Source of the DNA: CAZGRP01 sp964527995
GTDB lineage: Bacteria; Zhuqueibacterota; Zhuqueibacteria; Oceanimicrobiales; CAZGRP01
DNA length: 18,915 nucleotides
Direction of reading: 5' to 3'
Assembly: GCA_964527995.1 (NCBI GenBank)
Contig: CAZGRP010000074.1
Location: forward strand, 1-18,915
Shown: piece after piece, positions 12,818-18,915 of the stretch
Position numbering within the stretch: position 1 is the stretch's first letter
How the letters are laid out: every line of letters begins with the position of its first letter
Notes under the pieces: model-generated
Seen by the model: the letters and a program-made list of their open reading frames with translations, nothing else
What the model was told of the DNA's origin: nothing
Database searches by the model: none
Program-made: the position numbers and the translations under genes

Positions 12818-15112
12818 ATGCAAAAAGGTAGGAGTTCCTGGGTCGGCGGTCTTTTTCTACTGCTACTGGCCTCCTTGATGCTCACCGCCGCCCATGCCCA
12901 AAGTGTCCCGGCGAAGACGGACAGCCTGGTTGCCCGAGCCGACTCCATGCTGGCGCAGGGGAAGTTGCAGGAGGCCGAGCGGGCCTACAAGGCGGCGCTC
13001 AAGCTCGACAAGAACCTCCTGCGTGCCTATCGCGGGCTTGGCAAGATCGACATCGAGAGAGAGAAGTGGGGCGACGCCGGCGAAAAGTTCGGGGAGATCC
13101 TGAAACGCGATCCGGAGAACAAAGAAGCGCACTACTATCGCGGCATCTGCTATCGCGAGACTGGCAAGAGCAAGGCGCTGCTGCTGCGGAAGATCGACTG
13201 GAACAAATCGAAGAAGCACTTTCAGTGGGTCATCTCGCGGGACTCGCTCTTTCAGGACGTGCTCTACCAGTATGCCCGCCTCCTGCGTTACCGCCGCAAG
13301 TATGCCGAGGCTGTTGAGTTCGGCCAAAGAGAGATCCGACTTCGGCCCGATCTGGTGCGACCCCAGGTCGGGCTTTTTCGCCTCTACCGCTATTTCATCA
13401 CTCACAAGAGCGAGAAGAAGGCCATCGCCTGGCTTCGAGAGCAGCCCTGGGATCAGGCCCGCTTCGCCATCGGCGAAAAGCTTCGCCGCGACCGCAAACT
13501 GGCCGAAGCCGACTCGATTTTCCAGGCGCTGCTGGCCGACTCGTTGGGCATGCCGCGCCAACCCATCTACCTTGCTCTGGCGCGCATCCGCTACGCCCAG
13601 AACAGGGCCGACGAGGGAGAGCGGTTTTTCTGGCGCGCCGTGGATGAGATCGACAACGCCGTTGCCGCCGATCTGGTCCTGGAGGATGTCAAGTATATCC
13701 TCAACGATGAGGAGCTGCGTGAATACCGCAGCCTGGGGTCGAAGTCTGAGAAGATCGATTTCTTCCATCGACTGTGGGCGAAGCGCGACCCCACTCCCGC
13801 TGCAGCCACCAACGTTCGCCTGGCCGAGCACTACCGGCGGCTCCTCTACGCCGAGAAGAACTACGAGTACGACGGTTTCCGTACGTGGTTCAACAGTCCC
13901 GACAAGCTCCACTACCTGGCCTTTCCCAAGACCTACAAGCTCAATCACGAATTCAACGACAAGGGCCTGATCTACATCCGCCAGGGGCCTCCGGATGAGC
14001 GCGAGGTGACGGTGGCGGCGGACCTGCCCACCAACGAGTCGTGGCGCTACTGGAAGAGAGACGGTCATCCTGAGATGATTTTTCACTTCCTCATCGACAC
14101 CAACGCTACGGGCAACAACTGGCGCCTGGCACCCATGCTGACCGACCCTCGAATGGTGGAAGATCGGATCACCTGGGGCAGCCTCTATCATCGCCTGCTG
14201 CGGGCCACCGAGCTGGAACGCCTGCCTCTGGCCGAGGAGATGGCCGAGCAGAGCCGGAAGGCGGTGGAGGTGGGCATGAGTACCGACCGGCACACCTGGG
14301 GCAAGGAGATGGAGCCATTGGAGATGCCGTTCGCCATGGCCAGCTTCCGCGGCCGGGATCGCAAGACCCGGGTCGAGATCTACTTCGCGTTGCCGGTTTC
14401 GACCCTGAAGGAGGCGGCGAAGGAGAGCGGCGGGGAGCTGCGAATCGAGAAAGGCCTCTCGGTCTACGACAGCAACTGGCGTCCGATCTTCGAAAAACGC
14501 GACACCCTTCTGTTCCGGTCGCAGGAGCAGGCTGGGGAGGACTTTCTCGGGCAGTTTGCGTTTACGGTGGCCGCAGACTCCTACAGCGTCGGATTCGATG
14601 CCCATCCGTTGGGCACTCAGCTCCTGGCCGGATGGAAGGCGGACGAGCGCTTCCCCGACTTTTCGTCCGCCAGGCTGGCTGTCAGCGACATCGAGCTGGC
14701 AGACCGCATCGAGCCGGCGACCGGCGCTGGAGAGTTTGTCAAGAATGGCCTCGAAGTCGTGCCCAATCCGCGCAAGCGATTCCGGCGCAGAAACCCCGCC
14801 TTCCTGTACTTCGAGGTCTACAATCTGCGTCGCGACCAGGAGGGCAAGACGGCTTTCTCGATCGAGTACACTCTGACTCTGGTGAAAGGGAAGAAGGGTG
14901 GCGTGAAGAAGTTGTTCGGCATCTTCGGGGGTGGCGGCAAGTCGTCGATCACCGTGCGCATCGACCGCGAGGGCACGACCTCCGATTCCATCGAGCACAT
15001 GGCCGTGGACGTGAGCAAACTCAAGCCCGGGGAGTATACGCTGGAGGTTCGGGTGGAAGACAAGAATGCCAGGACCTCGGCGACGCGGAAGGCGAAGGTG
15101 AAGTTGGAGTGA
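12818..15112 (+). CDS. Exported TPR protein with degenerate GWxTD domain
   Basis: A 764-aa protein. A signal peptide covers about residues 1-28 (GLFLLLLASLMLTAAHAQ). TPR-like helical repeats follow at about 30-130 (AQGKLQEAERAYKAALKLDK; EKWGDAGEKFGEILKRDPEN) and further helical pairs to about 290. A GWxTD-type domain occupies about 305-430: FFHRLWAKRDPTP, then EHYRRLLYAEKNY, then KGLIYIRQGPPDEREV, then WRYW and FHFL. The namesake GWxTD sequence is degenerate, reading HEFNDKG at that point. The C-terminal third is beta-rich with a final immunoglobulin-like stretch (LKPGEYTLEVRVED). The ATG at 12818 has GGGAGAG just upstream; a GTG at 12803 is an alternative. GWxTD proteins are common in FCB phyla and Acidobacteria and have no established function. 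It is probably monocistronic. Confidence 0.87.
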   Translation: MQKGRSSWVGGLFLLLLASLMLTAAHAQSVPAKTDSLVARADSMLAQGKLQEAERAYKAALKLDKNLLRAYRGLGKIDIEREKWGDAGEKFGEILKRDPENKEAHYYRGICYRETGKSKALLLRKIDWNKSKKHFQWVISRDSLFQDVLYQYARLLRYRRKYAEAVEFGQREIRLRPDLVRPQVGLFRLYRYFITHKSEKKAIAWLREQPWDQARFAIGEKLRRDRKLAEADSIFQALLADSLGMPRQPIYLALARIRYAQNRADEGERFFWRAVDEIDNAVAADLVLEDVKYILNDEELREYRSLGSKSEKIDFFHRLWAKRDPTPAAATNVRLAEHYRRLLYAEKNYEYDGFRTWFNSPDKLHYLAFPKTYKLNHEFNDKGLIYIRQGPPDEREVTVAADLPTNESWRYWKRDGHPEMIFHFLIDTNATGNNWRLAPMLTDPRMVEDRITWGSLYHRLLRATELERLPLAEEMAEQSRKAVEVGMSTDRHTWGKEMEPLEMPFAMASFRGRDRKTRVEIYFALPVSTLKEAAKESGGELRIEKGLSVYDSNWRPIFEKRDTLLFRSQEQAGEDFLGQFAFTVAADSYSVGFDAHPLGTQLLAGWKADERFPDFSSARLAVSDIELADRIEPATGAGEFVKNGLEVVPNPRKRFRRRNPAFLYFEVYNLRRDQEGKTAFSIEYTLTLVKGKKGGVKKLFGIFGGGGKSSITVRIDREGTTSDSIEHMAVDVSKLKPGEYTLEVRVEDKNARTSATRKAKVKLE

Positions 15113-15122
15113 GGGGAGCGCG

Positions 15123-15148
15123 CTGGCAACAAGTTCACCGGTTGCCAG
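15123..15148. terminator. Hairpin after the GWxTD gene
   Basis: CTGGCAAC and GTTGCCAG form a perfect 8-bp stem with a 10-nt loop, starting 10 nt after the GWxTD stop codon. There is no T-run on the plus strand, so it may be a weak or factor-assisted terminator, or an RNA 3'-end stabiliser. Confidence 0.4.
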
Positions 15149-15178
15149 ATGTCATGCAGTTGAAGTTAGTGACCAACC

Positions 15179-15397
15179 CTATTTTTTGAGTTTCAGGATA
15201 CCGATGGTAGCTACAGCCAAGAAAACAGTATATAGAGATATGAGGTAAGCTGGTCTCGATTGAGTGCCGAAAATATAGATTCTGTGATGCCATTCAGTAG
15301 TTGTGATTATTATCCAACCCAGCGTCGCGATTATCGAGGACAGTTGCAGGAGCCGAACATTGAGAGGGGTTTTGTCAGAGGGAGTAGAACTCAGCAA
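15179..15397 (-). CDS. Small membrane protein, unknown function
   Basis: A 72-aa ORF with two strong hydrophobic segments (about residues 17-34, LQLSSIIATLGWIIITT, and 50-69, YLISLYTVFLAVATIGIL) and a basic end (KLKK), typical of a small two-helix membrane protein. The start would be TTG at 15397 with AAGGG 5 nt upstream; no ATG is available at the N-terminus. DNA here is more AT-rich than in the genes to the left. It lies downstream of, and in the same orientation as, the CoA-binding gene, beyond the attC-like element at 15429-15486. No family is recognised. It could be a real small gene or a gene fragment. Confidence 0.42.
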   Translation of the reverse strand: MLSSTPSDKTPLNVRLLQLSSIIATLGWIIITTTEWHHRIYIFGTQSRPAYLISLYTVFLAVATIGILKLKK

Positions 15398-15428
15398 AAC
15401 GACCCTTGATTATTCTGATATTTCTTAC

Positions 15429-15486
15429 GGCCTATGGCTTGCGCAAAACCTGCGAGCGCCGAGTCAGGGCCATGCGCTTGTTGGAC
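15429..15486 (-). other. attC-like integron recombination site (degenerate)
   Basis: On the minus strand, 6 nt after the stop of the CoA-binding gene, the order is: GTCCAAC (R'' core, RYYYAAC), AA, GCGCAT (L''), about 25 nt, TTGCGC (L'), AAGC, then CATAGGC. The last heptamer is where the R' core (GTTRRRY) should be and matches 5 of 7 positions. The total of about 58 nt is the size of a short attC. L'' and L' pair over 5 bp (GCGCA/TGCGC). The left core is perfect; the right core is decayed or recombined. Confidence 0.5.
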
Positions 15487-15491
15487 GGTCA

Positions 15492-15959
15492 TCACTTCGG
15501 AACTCGCCCCCATCGTTGGAGCCACCACCTCATGCACTTATGGGCAACATCGACGCGCTCACAGAACATCAGAGGACAGCCACCAACGATATATTTCATC
15601 CCAAGACGTTGGCACTCGCGGACAGCCTCTGGCGAGACGCTACCGTTTCCAAAGGAACGATGAAACCAGACGCGCGTCACACCATGCTGCTTGCACTGGC
15701 GGACGATCGAGGCTGAGACGCTGGGGTGGGTCGCAATCACAACACCGTCGAGCTGCCCTGGTATGGAGGCGATGTCCGGGTAACACTGCACACCCTCGAA
15801 CTCTTCGGCGTTGGGGTTGACCGGGAACACCTCGTAGCCGCAATCCCTCAGTTTCTTGAACACGGAGTTGGCGGCGACGTCCCCATGCCGCGAGACGCCC
15901 GCTACAGCGATGCGCTTTCCCTGAAGGAACTGTTCAACTGATTCCGGAACTCTCGTCAT
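15492..15959 (-). CDS. CoA-binding domain protein (CoA_binding_2 / YccU-like)
   Basis: A 155-aa protein made of one Rossmann-type CoA-binding domain. The nucleotide loop reads KRIAVAGVSRHGDVAANSVFKKL (about 15-37), followed by GYEVFPVNPNAEEFEGVQCYPDIASIP, DGVVIATHP and VTRVWFHRSFGNGSVS. The end segment GMKYIVGGCPLMFCE is characteristic of the CoA_binding_2 family. The ATG at 15959 is chosen because GGGGAG lies 5 nt upstream; a longer ORF would begin at 16001 inside a recombination-site-like sequence. The gene is compact and bracketed by attC-like cores: GTTGGAC 25 nt before the start and GTCCAAC 6 nt after the stop, the arrangement of an integron gene cassette. The biochemical role of this family is poorly defined. 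Confidence 0.88.
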   Translation of the reverse strand: MTRVPESVEQFLQGKRIAVAGVSRHGDVAANSVFKKLRDCGYEVFPVNPNAEEFEGVQCYPDIASIPGQLDGVVIATHPSVSASIVRQCKQHGVTRVWFHRSFGNGSVSPEAVRECQRLGMKYIVGGCPLMFCERVDVAHKCMRWWLQRWGRVPK

Positions 15960-15983
15960 AGAAACTCCCCAGTCCGTTGCTCC

Positions 15984-16001
15984 GTCCAACGTCTTGCGCA
16001 T
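15984..16001 (-). other. attC-like 3' half-site (L'-R')
   Basis: The minus strand reads ATGCGC-AAGAC-GTTGGAC: an L'-like box, a 5-nt spacer and a perfect GTTRRRY core. It is an inverted counterpart of the GTCCAAC-AA-GCGCAT sequence at 15472-15486 on the other side of the CoA-binding gene. Complementarity extends two further bases on the gene side (CCGTCCAAC/GTTGGACGG). No matching R''-L'' half was found upstream, so this site is incomplete. Confidence 0.5.
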
Positions 16002-16198
16002 CAGCCGCGGCCGTTTGCGACGACCAGATCAAGGTTTTTATCTTTGTTCAAGTCTACTGCTACAACCTGCGTCGGCCCCTCACCTGCGCGAAATGTCTTT
16101 TTGATCAGGGACAGACGCTGCTGTGCTTCCAGGGTCTCTACAAACCCTGGCCAGGAAACCGTAAGAGCAACGGTAAGAACTATCCATTTCCGATTCAT
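16001..16198 (-). CDS. Short secreted FG-GAP/VCBS-like ORF, probably truncated
   Basis: A 65-aa ORF starting ATG at 16198 with GAAAGG upstream. It begins with a signal peptide (MNRKWIVLTVALTVSW, ending near ETLEAQQ) and then shows a single FG-GAP-like unit, TQVVAVDLNKDKNLDLVVANGRG, with the Ca-binding-loop pattern DLNKDKNLD. Normal FG-GAP proteins carry several such repeats forming a beta-propeller; here the ORF stops after one, exactly where the attC-like half-site (CTGATGCGC...) begins. It is therefore either the 5' stub of a larger gene cut by recombination or a very short cassette gene. The FG-GAP recognition rests on about 20 residues. Confidence 0.5.
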   Translation of the reverse strand: MNRKWIVLTVALTVSWPGFVETLEAQQRLSLIKKTFRAGEGPTQVVAVDLNKDKNLDLVVANGRG

Positions 16199-16281
16199 CT
16201 CAAGCCTTTCCGGCACATAACGCTGACGTGAGTTGCGGCAGGTGACAGAGAACATGAACCGGTCCCCTACCTGCTTTCTAC

Positions 16282-16956
16282 CTAGCTCCCCTCACTCTTT
16301 CCCAGCAATTTCGCCTTGGCCTGCCGGAATTCGTCGTCGGTGAGGACCCCCGATGAATGAAGCTTTGCCAGCTTTTCAAGCTCACTTGAAAGAGACGTGG
16401 TAGCCACGGAATTTGTCGTCATCTCCTGTTTGTCGATTGCTGTTGAAGCAGCACCCCCGCCTGTATCGAATGCGTCCTCGGATTTGGCATCAGGGATCGC
16501 CCGGCCACGCCACCGGCACAGGGCTGCTACCAGCAGTGCATTAACGAAGGCCATTGCCAATACAAATGTGATGTAACTTGGCTCCAACTGTCCTGCTGTG
16601 CTTACTCCGCTCGTCAATTTCCCAAAGGGCTCCATCAGGAAGTTGAAGGGATAAAGAATAAGAACAGTAGAAGCTGCGGAAGACGGCCTGATAGGCCAAA
16701 ATGCCGACGCCAGGAGCGTCACGATTGGGATAAGGAAAAAGTTGATCCCACCCCAATCCCAATGGATCAGCGGAGGTGATATGAACAGCCAGAGGACCAG
16801 GACAGACATTATGATCAGCCACGGCTTTTTCCCTCGGTATCGAACAGAGATTCCAATTCCAGACTTATCGTGCCTGGAAGTTGGTATCCGACCAATCAGA
16901 GCCGCGATGATGGATCCCACAGTGCCTATGATGGCAGCGATAATCGAAGCTTCCAT
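16282..16956 (-). CDS. Membrane protein with C-terminal SHOCT domain
   Basis: A 224-aa protein. It has a hydrophobic N-terminal segment (about 4-22), then roughly three more helices (about 45-64, 70-90 and 126-147), followed by a polar Ala/Thr-rich linker and a SHOCT domain at about 191-220 (LEKLAKLHSSGVLTDDEFRQAKAKLL). SHOCT is a short helical hairpin common at protein ends, thought to mediate oligomerisation; the transmembrane part is not recognised. The ATG at 16956 has GGGA 5 nt upstream. It has the same orientation as the small genes downstream and lies 83 nt before the FG-GAP-like ORF. Base composition is less GC-rich than in the left half of the window. Confidence 0.75.
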   Translation of the reverse strand: MEASIIAAIIGTVGSIIAALIGRIPTSRHDKSGIGISVRYRGKKPWLIIMSVLVLWLFISPPLIHWDWGGINFFLIPIVTLLASAFWPIRPSSAASTVLILYPFNFLMEPFGKLTSGVSTAGQLEPSYITFVLAMAFVNALLVAALCRWRGRAIPDAKSEDAFDTGGGAASTAIDKQEMTTNSVATTSLSSELEKLAKLHSSGVLTDDEFRQAKAKLLGKSEGS

Positions 16957-17085
16957 TCAATCCCGCCTCAAGCAAAAGGGTCTATGAGAAAATAAGCATC
17001 TGCCTGACGTCTTGGCGGTAACCGCCCCGGACGAAAACGATGGTGGAAAAAGAAATAAACTCTCATTTTGCCATCGAAACGGAGC

Positions 17086-17103
17086 TCGCCCGCCTACGGG
17101 CGA
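17086..17103. terminator. Hairpin downstream of the phosphatase gene
   Basis: TCGCCCG (17086-17092) and CGGGCGA (17097-17103) form a perfect 7-bp GC-rich stem with a 4-nt loop, 37 nt beyond the stop codon of the minus-strand phosphatase gene. It lacks a clear T-run on that strand, so a terminator role is only plausible. Confidence 0.4.
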
Positions 17104-17140
17104 AGTCGGGTTCATTGACTGGTTGTGTGGCAGTCGTCCT

Positions 17141-18817
17141 CTATCTTAAAAGTAGCATCTTCTTTGTCTCCACGAGACGATTACCCGTTTGCAGTTTGTA
17201 AAAATAGATGCCACTTGCAAGGTTACTTGCGTCAAGATGAATCGAATAGCTACCCATTTCCTGGAATTCATTGACTAACGATAGAACCTCCCTGCCTAGT
17301 ATATCAATAATCTTCAAGGTGACAAAGCCTGGAGTTGGCAATGAGTAGGAAATCGTGGTTTCCGCATTGAAAGGATTTGGATAGTTCTGTGAAAGTTTGA
17401 ATCTGTCGGGAAACGTCGACGGAGGTTCTACGTAAACCGGCCTGTCAGTTTCCCCTTTGATCAAAGTAAAGTAATCCTGTCGCGCTCCACCTGAATCCAG
17501 GAAAGTGACCTCGACTCTGTTGCTATCGACATCGAGCACCACTGATCCAAGGACATTCAACGATACGGCCATTGCAGGATGATCTAAAGCACCGCCACTG
17601 GTCTTTCCTGAACTACCAGCTACGATATAGACAGCTCCTTCATGGCTTGCCGGTCCGAGGGTGGGTTTTTGGTAAGCGCCATCTTCATCGGCCCGGCCGT
17701 TTCCTCTGTCGATGATCATGTCATTTGTCAGAGTGCTGGAATTGCCGTAGTGCCCATCCAGGAGAAAGGTGCGCTCGTAGGAATGACTATGGCCGGTAAG
17801 CACCAGATCCACGCCACCATTTTCCAGAATCGGCAAAGCATTGGATCGCATTTCGATCAACTGAGTTTCGGTATCGGAATTGTGGGAGCCCTTAGTGTAC
17901 GGCGGATGATGCCAGAAAGCGATGGTCCAATCCAAGGTGTTGGCCGCAAGATCGTTCTGTAGCCAGGTTAGCATGGGACCGGTAGTAGATCTGGAAATAT
18001 CATGCGAGTTCAGACAGATAAAATGAATGTTGGCATACTCAAAGGAGTAATAAGCTTCCGTGCCAGTAGCAACTCCTCCTGCCTCCCCATTAGCAGGTAG
18101 TGTGAAGATATTATAGAAAACACCGGTCTGCGTGGGCGATGATGCGCTGTGTCCGTCATGGTTCCCAAAAGCCGGCCAAAGCACGGATGTCCGCAACATG
18201 GTCGGGTACATATCGAAAACAGCCGCCTGGTATTCGTTATCGGTGCCGTCGTTATAGGCATTGTCGCCGAGCATCACCCATAAATCTGTATGAATGGTAT
18301 CGGTATAAGCATAATATGCATCCCGCACGGCCCGTTGATTCGCATTTGCGGTACCCGCATCACCGAGTACCCAAATTCGGGTCTTCTTTGGTGTTCCAGC
18401 AACGGGTGCTGTGATGAAAAAGTAGCCGAGGCCAATCGCCAACGTGTCGCTGGTGCTACCGACGGAATAGTAATATTTTGTGCTGGGAAAAAGACCGGTC
18501 AGCCTTAACTCGTGTTCAGTGGTTAGAATTGAGTCGTCGATTGCTGAAGAGAGAGTATCCGGATTTGTACCATATCGAACCCGGGTATCCGTGGCGATGT
18601 CTGTTCGCCAGCGCACTACAATGCTGGTGGGAGTGCCGGTTTGCAGGTAAGGGCCGCGAACCAGGCTTGCTGAATTCTGTATCCTTGCTTCGTGAGTTCG
18701 TTGGTCTTCTTTCTCACCTGCACCATAACTGGATCCTTGTGTGTTGAGCAAGAGACAGGTGAATGCAGCAAGACCAATGCACCTTAAGAGGAACCTTCCC
18801 ATGGCGATAGCGCTCAT
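17141..18817 (-). CDS. Secreted purple acid phosphatase-like metallophosphoesterase with T9SS sorting domain
   Basis: A 558-aa exported protein. Order: signal peptide (about 1-32, FLLRCIGLAAFTCLLLNTQG), fibronectin-III-like N-domain of purple acid phosphatases (about 51-138, RGPYLQTGTPTSIVVRWRT...YYYSVGS), and a metallophosphoesterase domain (about 147-440). The metal-binding blocks are GDAG (D153), GDNAY (D185, Y188), GNHD (219-221), WHHPPY (H303/H304) and GHSHSYER (H343, H345), a complete set including the Tyr typical of purple acid phosphatases. The last ~85 residues (SQNYPNPFNAETTISYSLP to KKMLLLR) are a type A T9SS sorting domain, so it is probably secreted or surface-attached through type IX secretion. 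Likely role: phosphate scavenging. ATG 18817 has AAGG very close; ATG 18802 is an alternative start. Confidence 0.93.
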   Translation of the reverse strand: MSAIAMGRFLLRCIGLAAFTCLLLNTQGSSYGAGEKEDQRTHEARIQNSASLVRGPYLQTGTPTSIVVRWRTDIATDTRVRYGTNPDTLSSAIDDSILTTEHELRLTGLFPSTKYYYSVGSTSDTLAIGLGYFFITAPVAGTPKKTRIWVLGDAGTANANQRAVRDAYYAYTDTIHTDLWVMLGDNAYNDGTDNEYQAAVFDMYPTMLRTSVLWPAFGNHDGHSASSPTQTGVFYNIFTLPANGEAGGVATGTEAYYSFEYANIHFICLNSHDISRSTTGPMLTWLQNDLAANTLDWTIAFWHHPPYTKGSHNSDTETQLIEMRSNALPILENGGVDLVLTGHSHSYERTFLLDGHYGNSSTLTNDMIIDRGNGRADEDGAYQKPTLGPASHEGAVYIVAGSSGKTSGGALDHPAMAVSLNVLGSVVLDVDSNRVEVTFLDSGGARQDYFTLIKGETDRPVYVEPPSTFPDRFKLSQNYPNPFNAETTISYSLPTPGFVTLKIIDILGREVLSLVNEFQEMGSYSIHLDASNLASGIYFYKLQTGNRLVETKKMLLLR

Positions 18818-18915
18818 ACCTTGCGCGGCAGTATTTATGGAGTCATCCGCAAGCAGCCACCTAACAAGATGCTCGGTGGCCGAGGACGGACAGGGCTCTT
18901 GACTTCCGACTATAG

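Noticed and set aside
12863..14998. 711-aa antisense ORF opposite the GWxTD gene
   Set aside because: It is a long open frame created by GC-rich codon bias on the opposite strand; it has low-complexity L/V/D/Q-rich content and no domain, while the plus strand has signal peptide, TPR and GWxTD features.
15312..15318. Additional attC core (GTTGGAT on the minus strand) as the true R' partner of the GTCCAAC at 15486
   Set aside because: The distance would be about 175 nt, longer than usual attC sites, it lies inside the small membrane ORF, and no matching L' box precedes it.

Overview
The window reads as chromosomal DNA of a GC-rich, Gram-negative-type bacterium, most likely from the FCB superphylum or a neighbouring candidate phylum (KSB1, Zixibacteria, Calditrichota or Latescibacteria-like). 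This is an inference from three traits: a secreted phosphatase ending in a type IX secretion (T9SS) sorting domain, a GWxTD-domain TPR protein, and heptameric intergenic repeats. Identification was by motif recognition only; no database search was run.

Layout. (1) 1-300, minus strand: the decayed C-terminal part of an integron integrase (intI), with in-frame stops, an insertion and a 5-bp duplication; it runs off the left edge. (2) 535-2165, plus: ECF sigma factor, zinc-finger anti-sigma factor and a membrane double-zinc-ribbon protein, tightly packed as one operon. (3) 2465-2977, plus: lspA. (4) 3036-4934, minus: a universal stress protein and an Nramp Mn/Fe transporter (mntH). The mntH promoter (TTGACA-N17-TATTAT) carries a perfect DtxR/MntR-like palindrome over the predicted transcription start. 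(5) 5120-8734, plus: 6-phosphofructokinase and alpha-glucan phosphorylase, a glycogen-to-glycolysis pair. (6) 8735-8997: an intergenic patch with two different 7-bp repeat arrays and a G-quadruplex motif. (7) 8998-12579, plus: a TenA-family protein and a pair of secreted M16 peptidases, the first catalytic and the second lacking the zinc site. (8) 12818-15112, plus: exported TPR/GWxTD protein bounded by hairpins. (9) 15179-16956, minus: four small genes in one orientation (small membrane protein, CoA-binding protein, FG-GAP-like short ORF, SHOCT protein). The CoA-binding gene is bracketed by sequences that look like integron attC core sites. (10) 17141-18817, minus: secreted purple-acid-phosphatase-like enzyme with a T9SS tail, in DNA of visibly lower GC.

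The most notable signal is the combination of a dead integron integrase at the left end and an attC-flanked cassette-like segment near 15.4-16.3 kb. Together they suggest that a chromosomal integron or its debris contributed to this accessory region. The mntH operator/promoter and the heptamer/G4 patch are the next most distinctive items. I see no tRNA, rRNA, CRISPR array, IS element or riboswitch.
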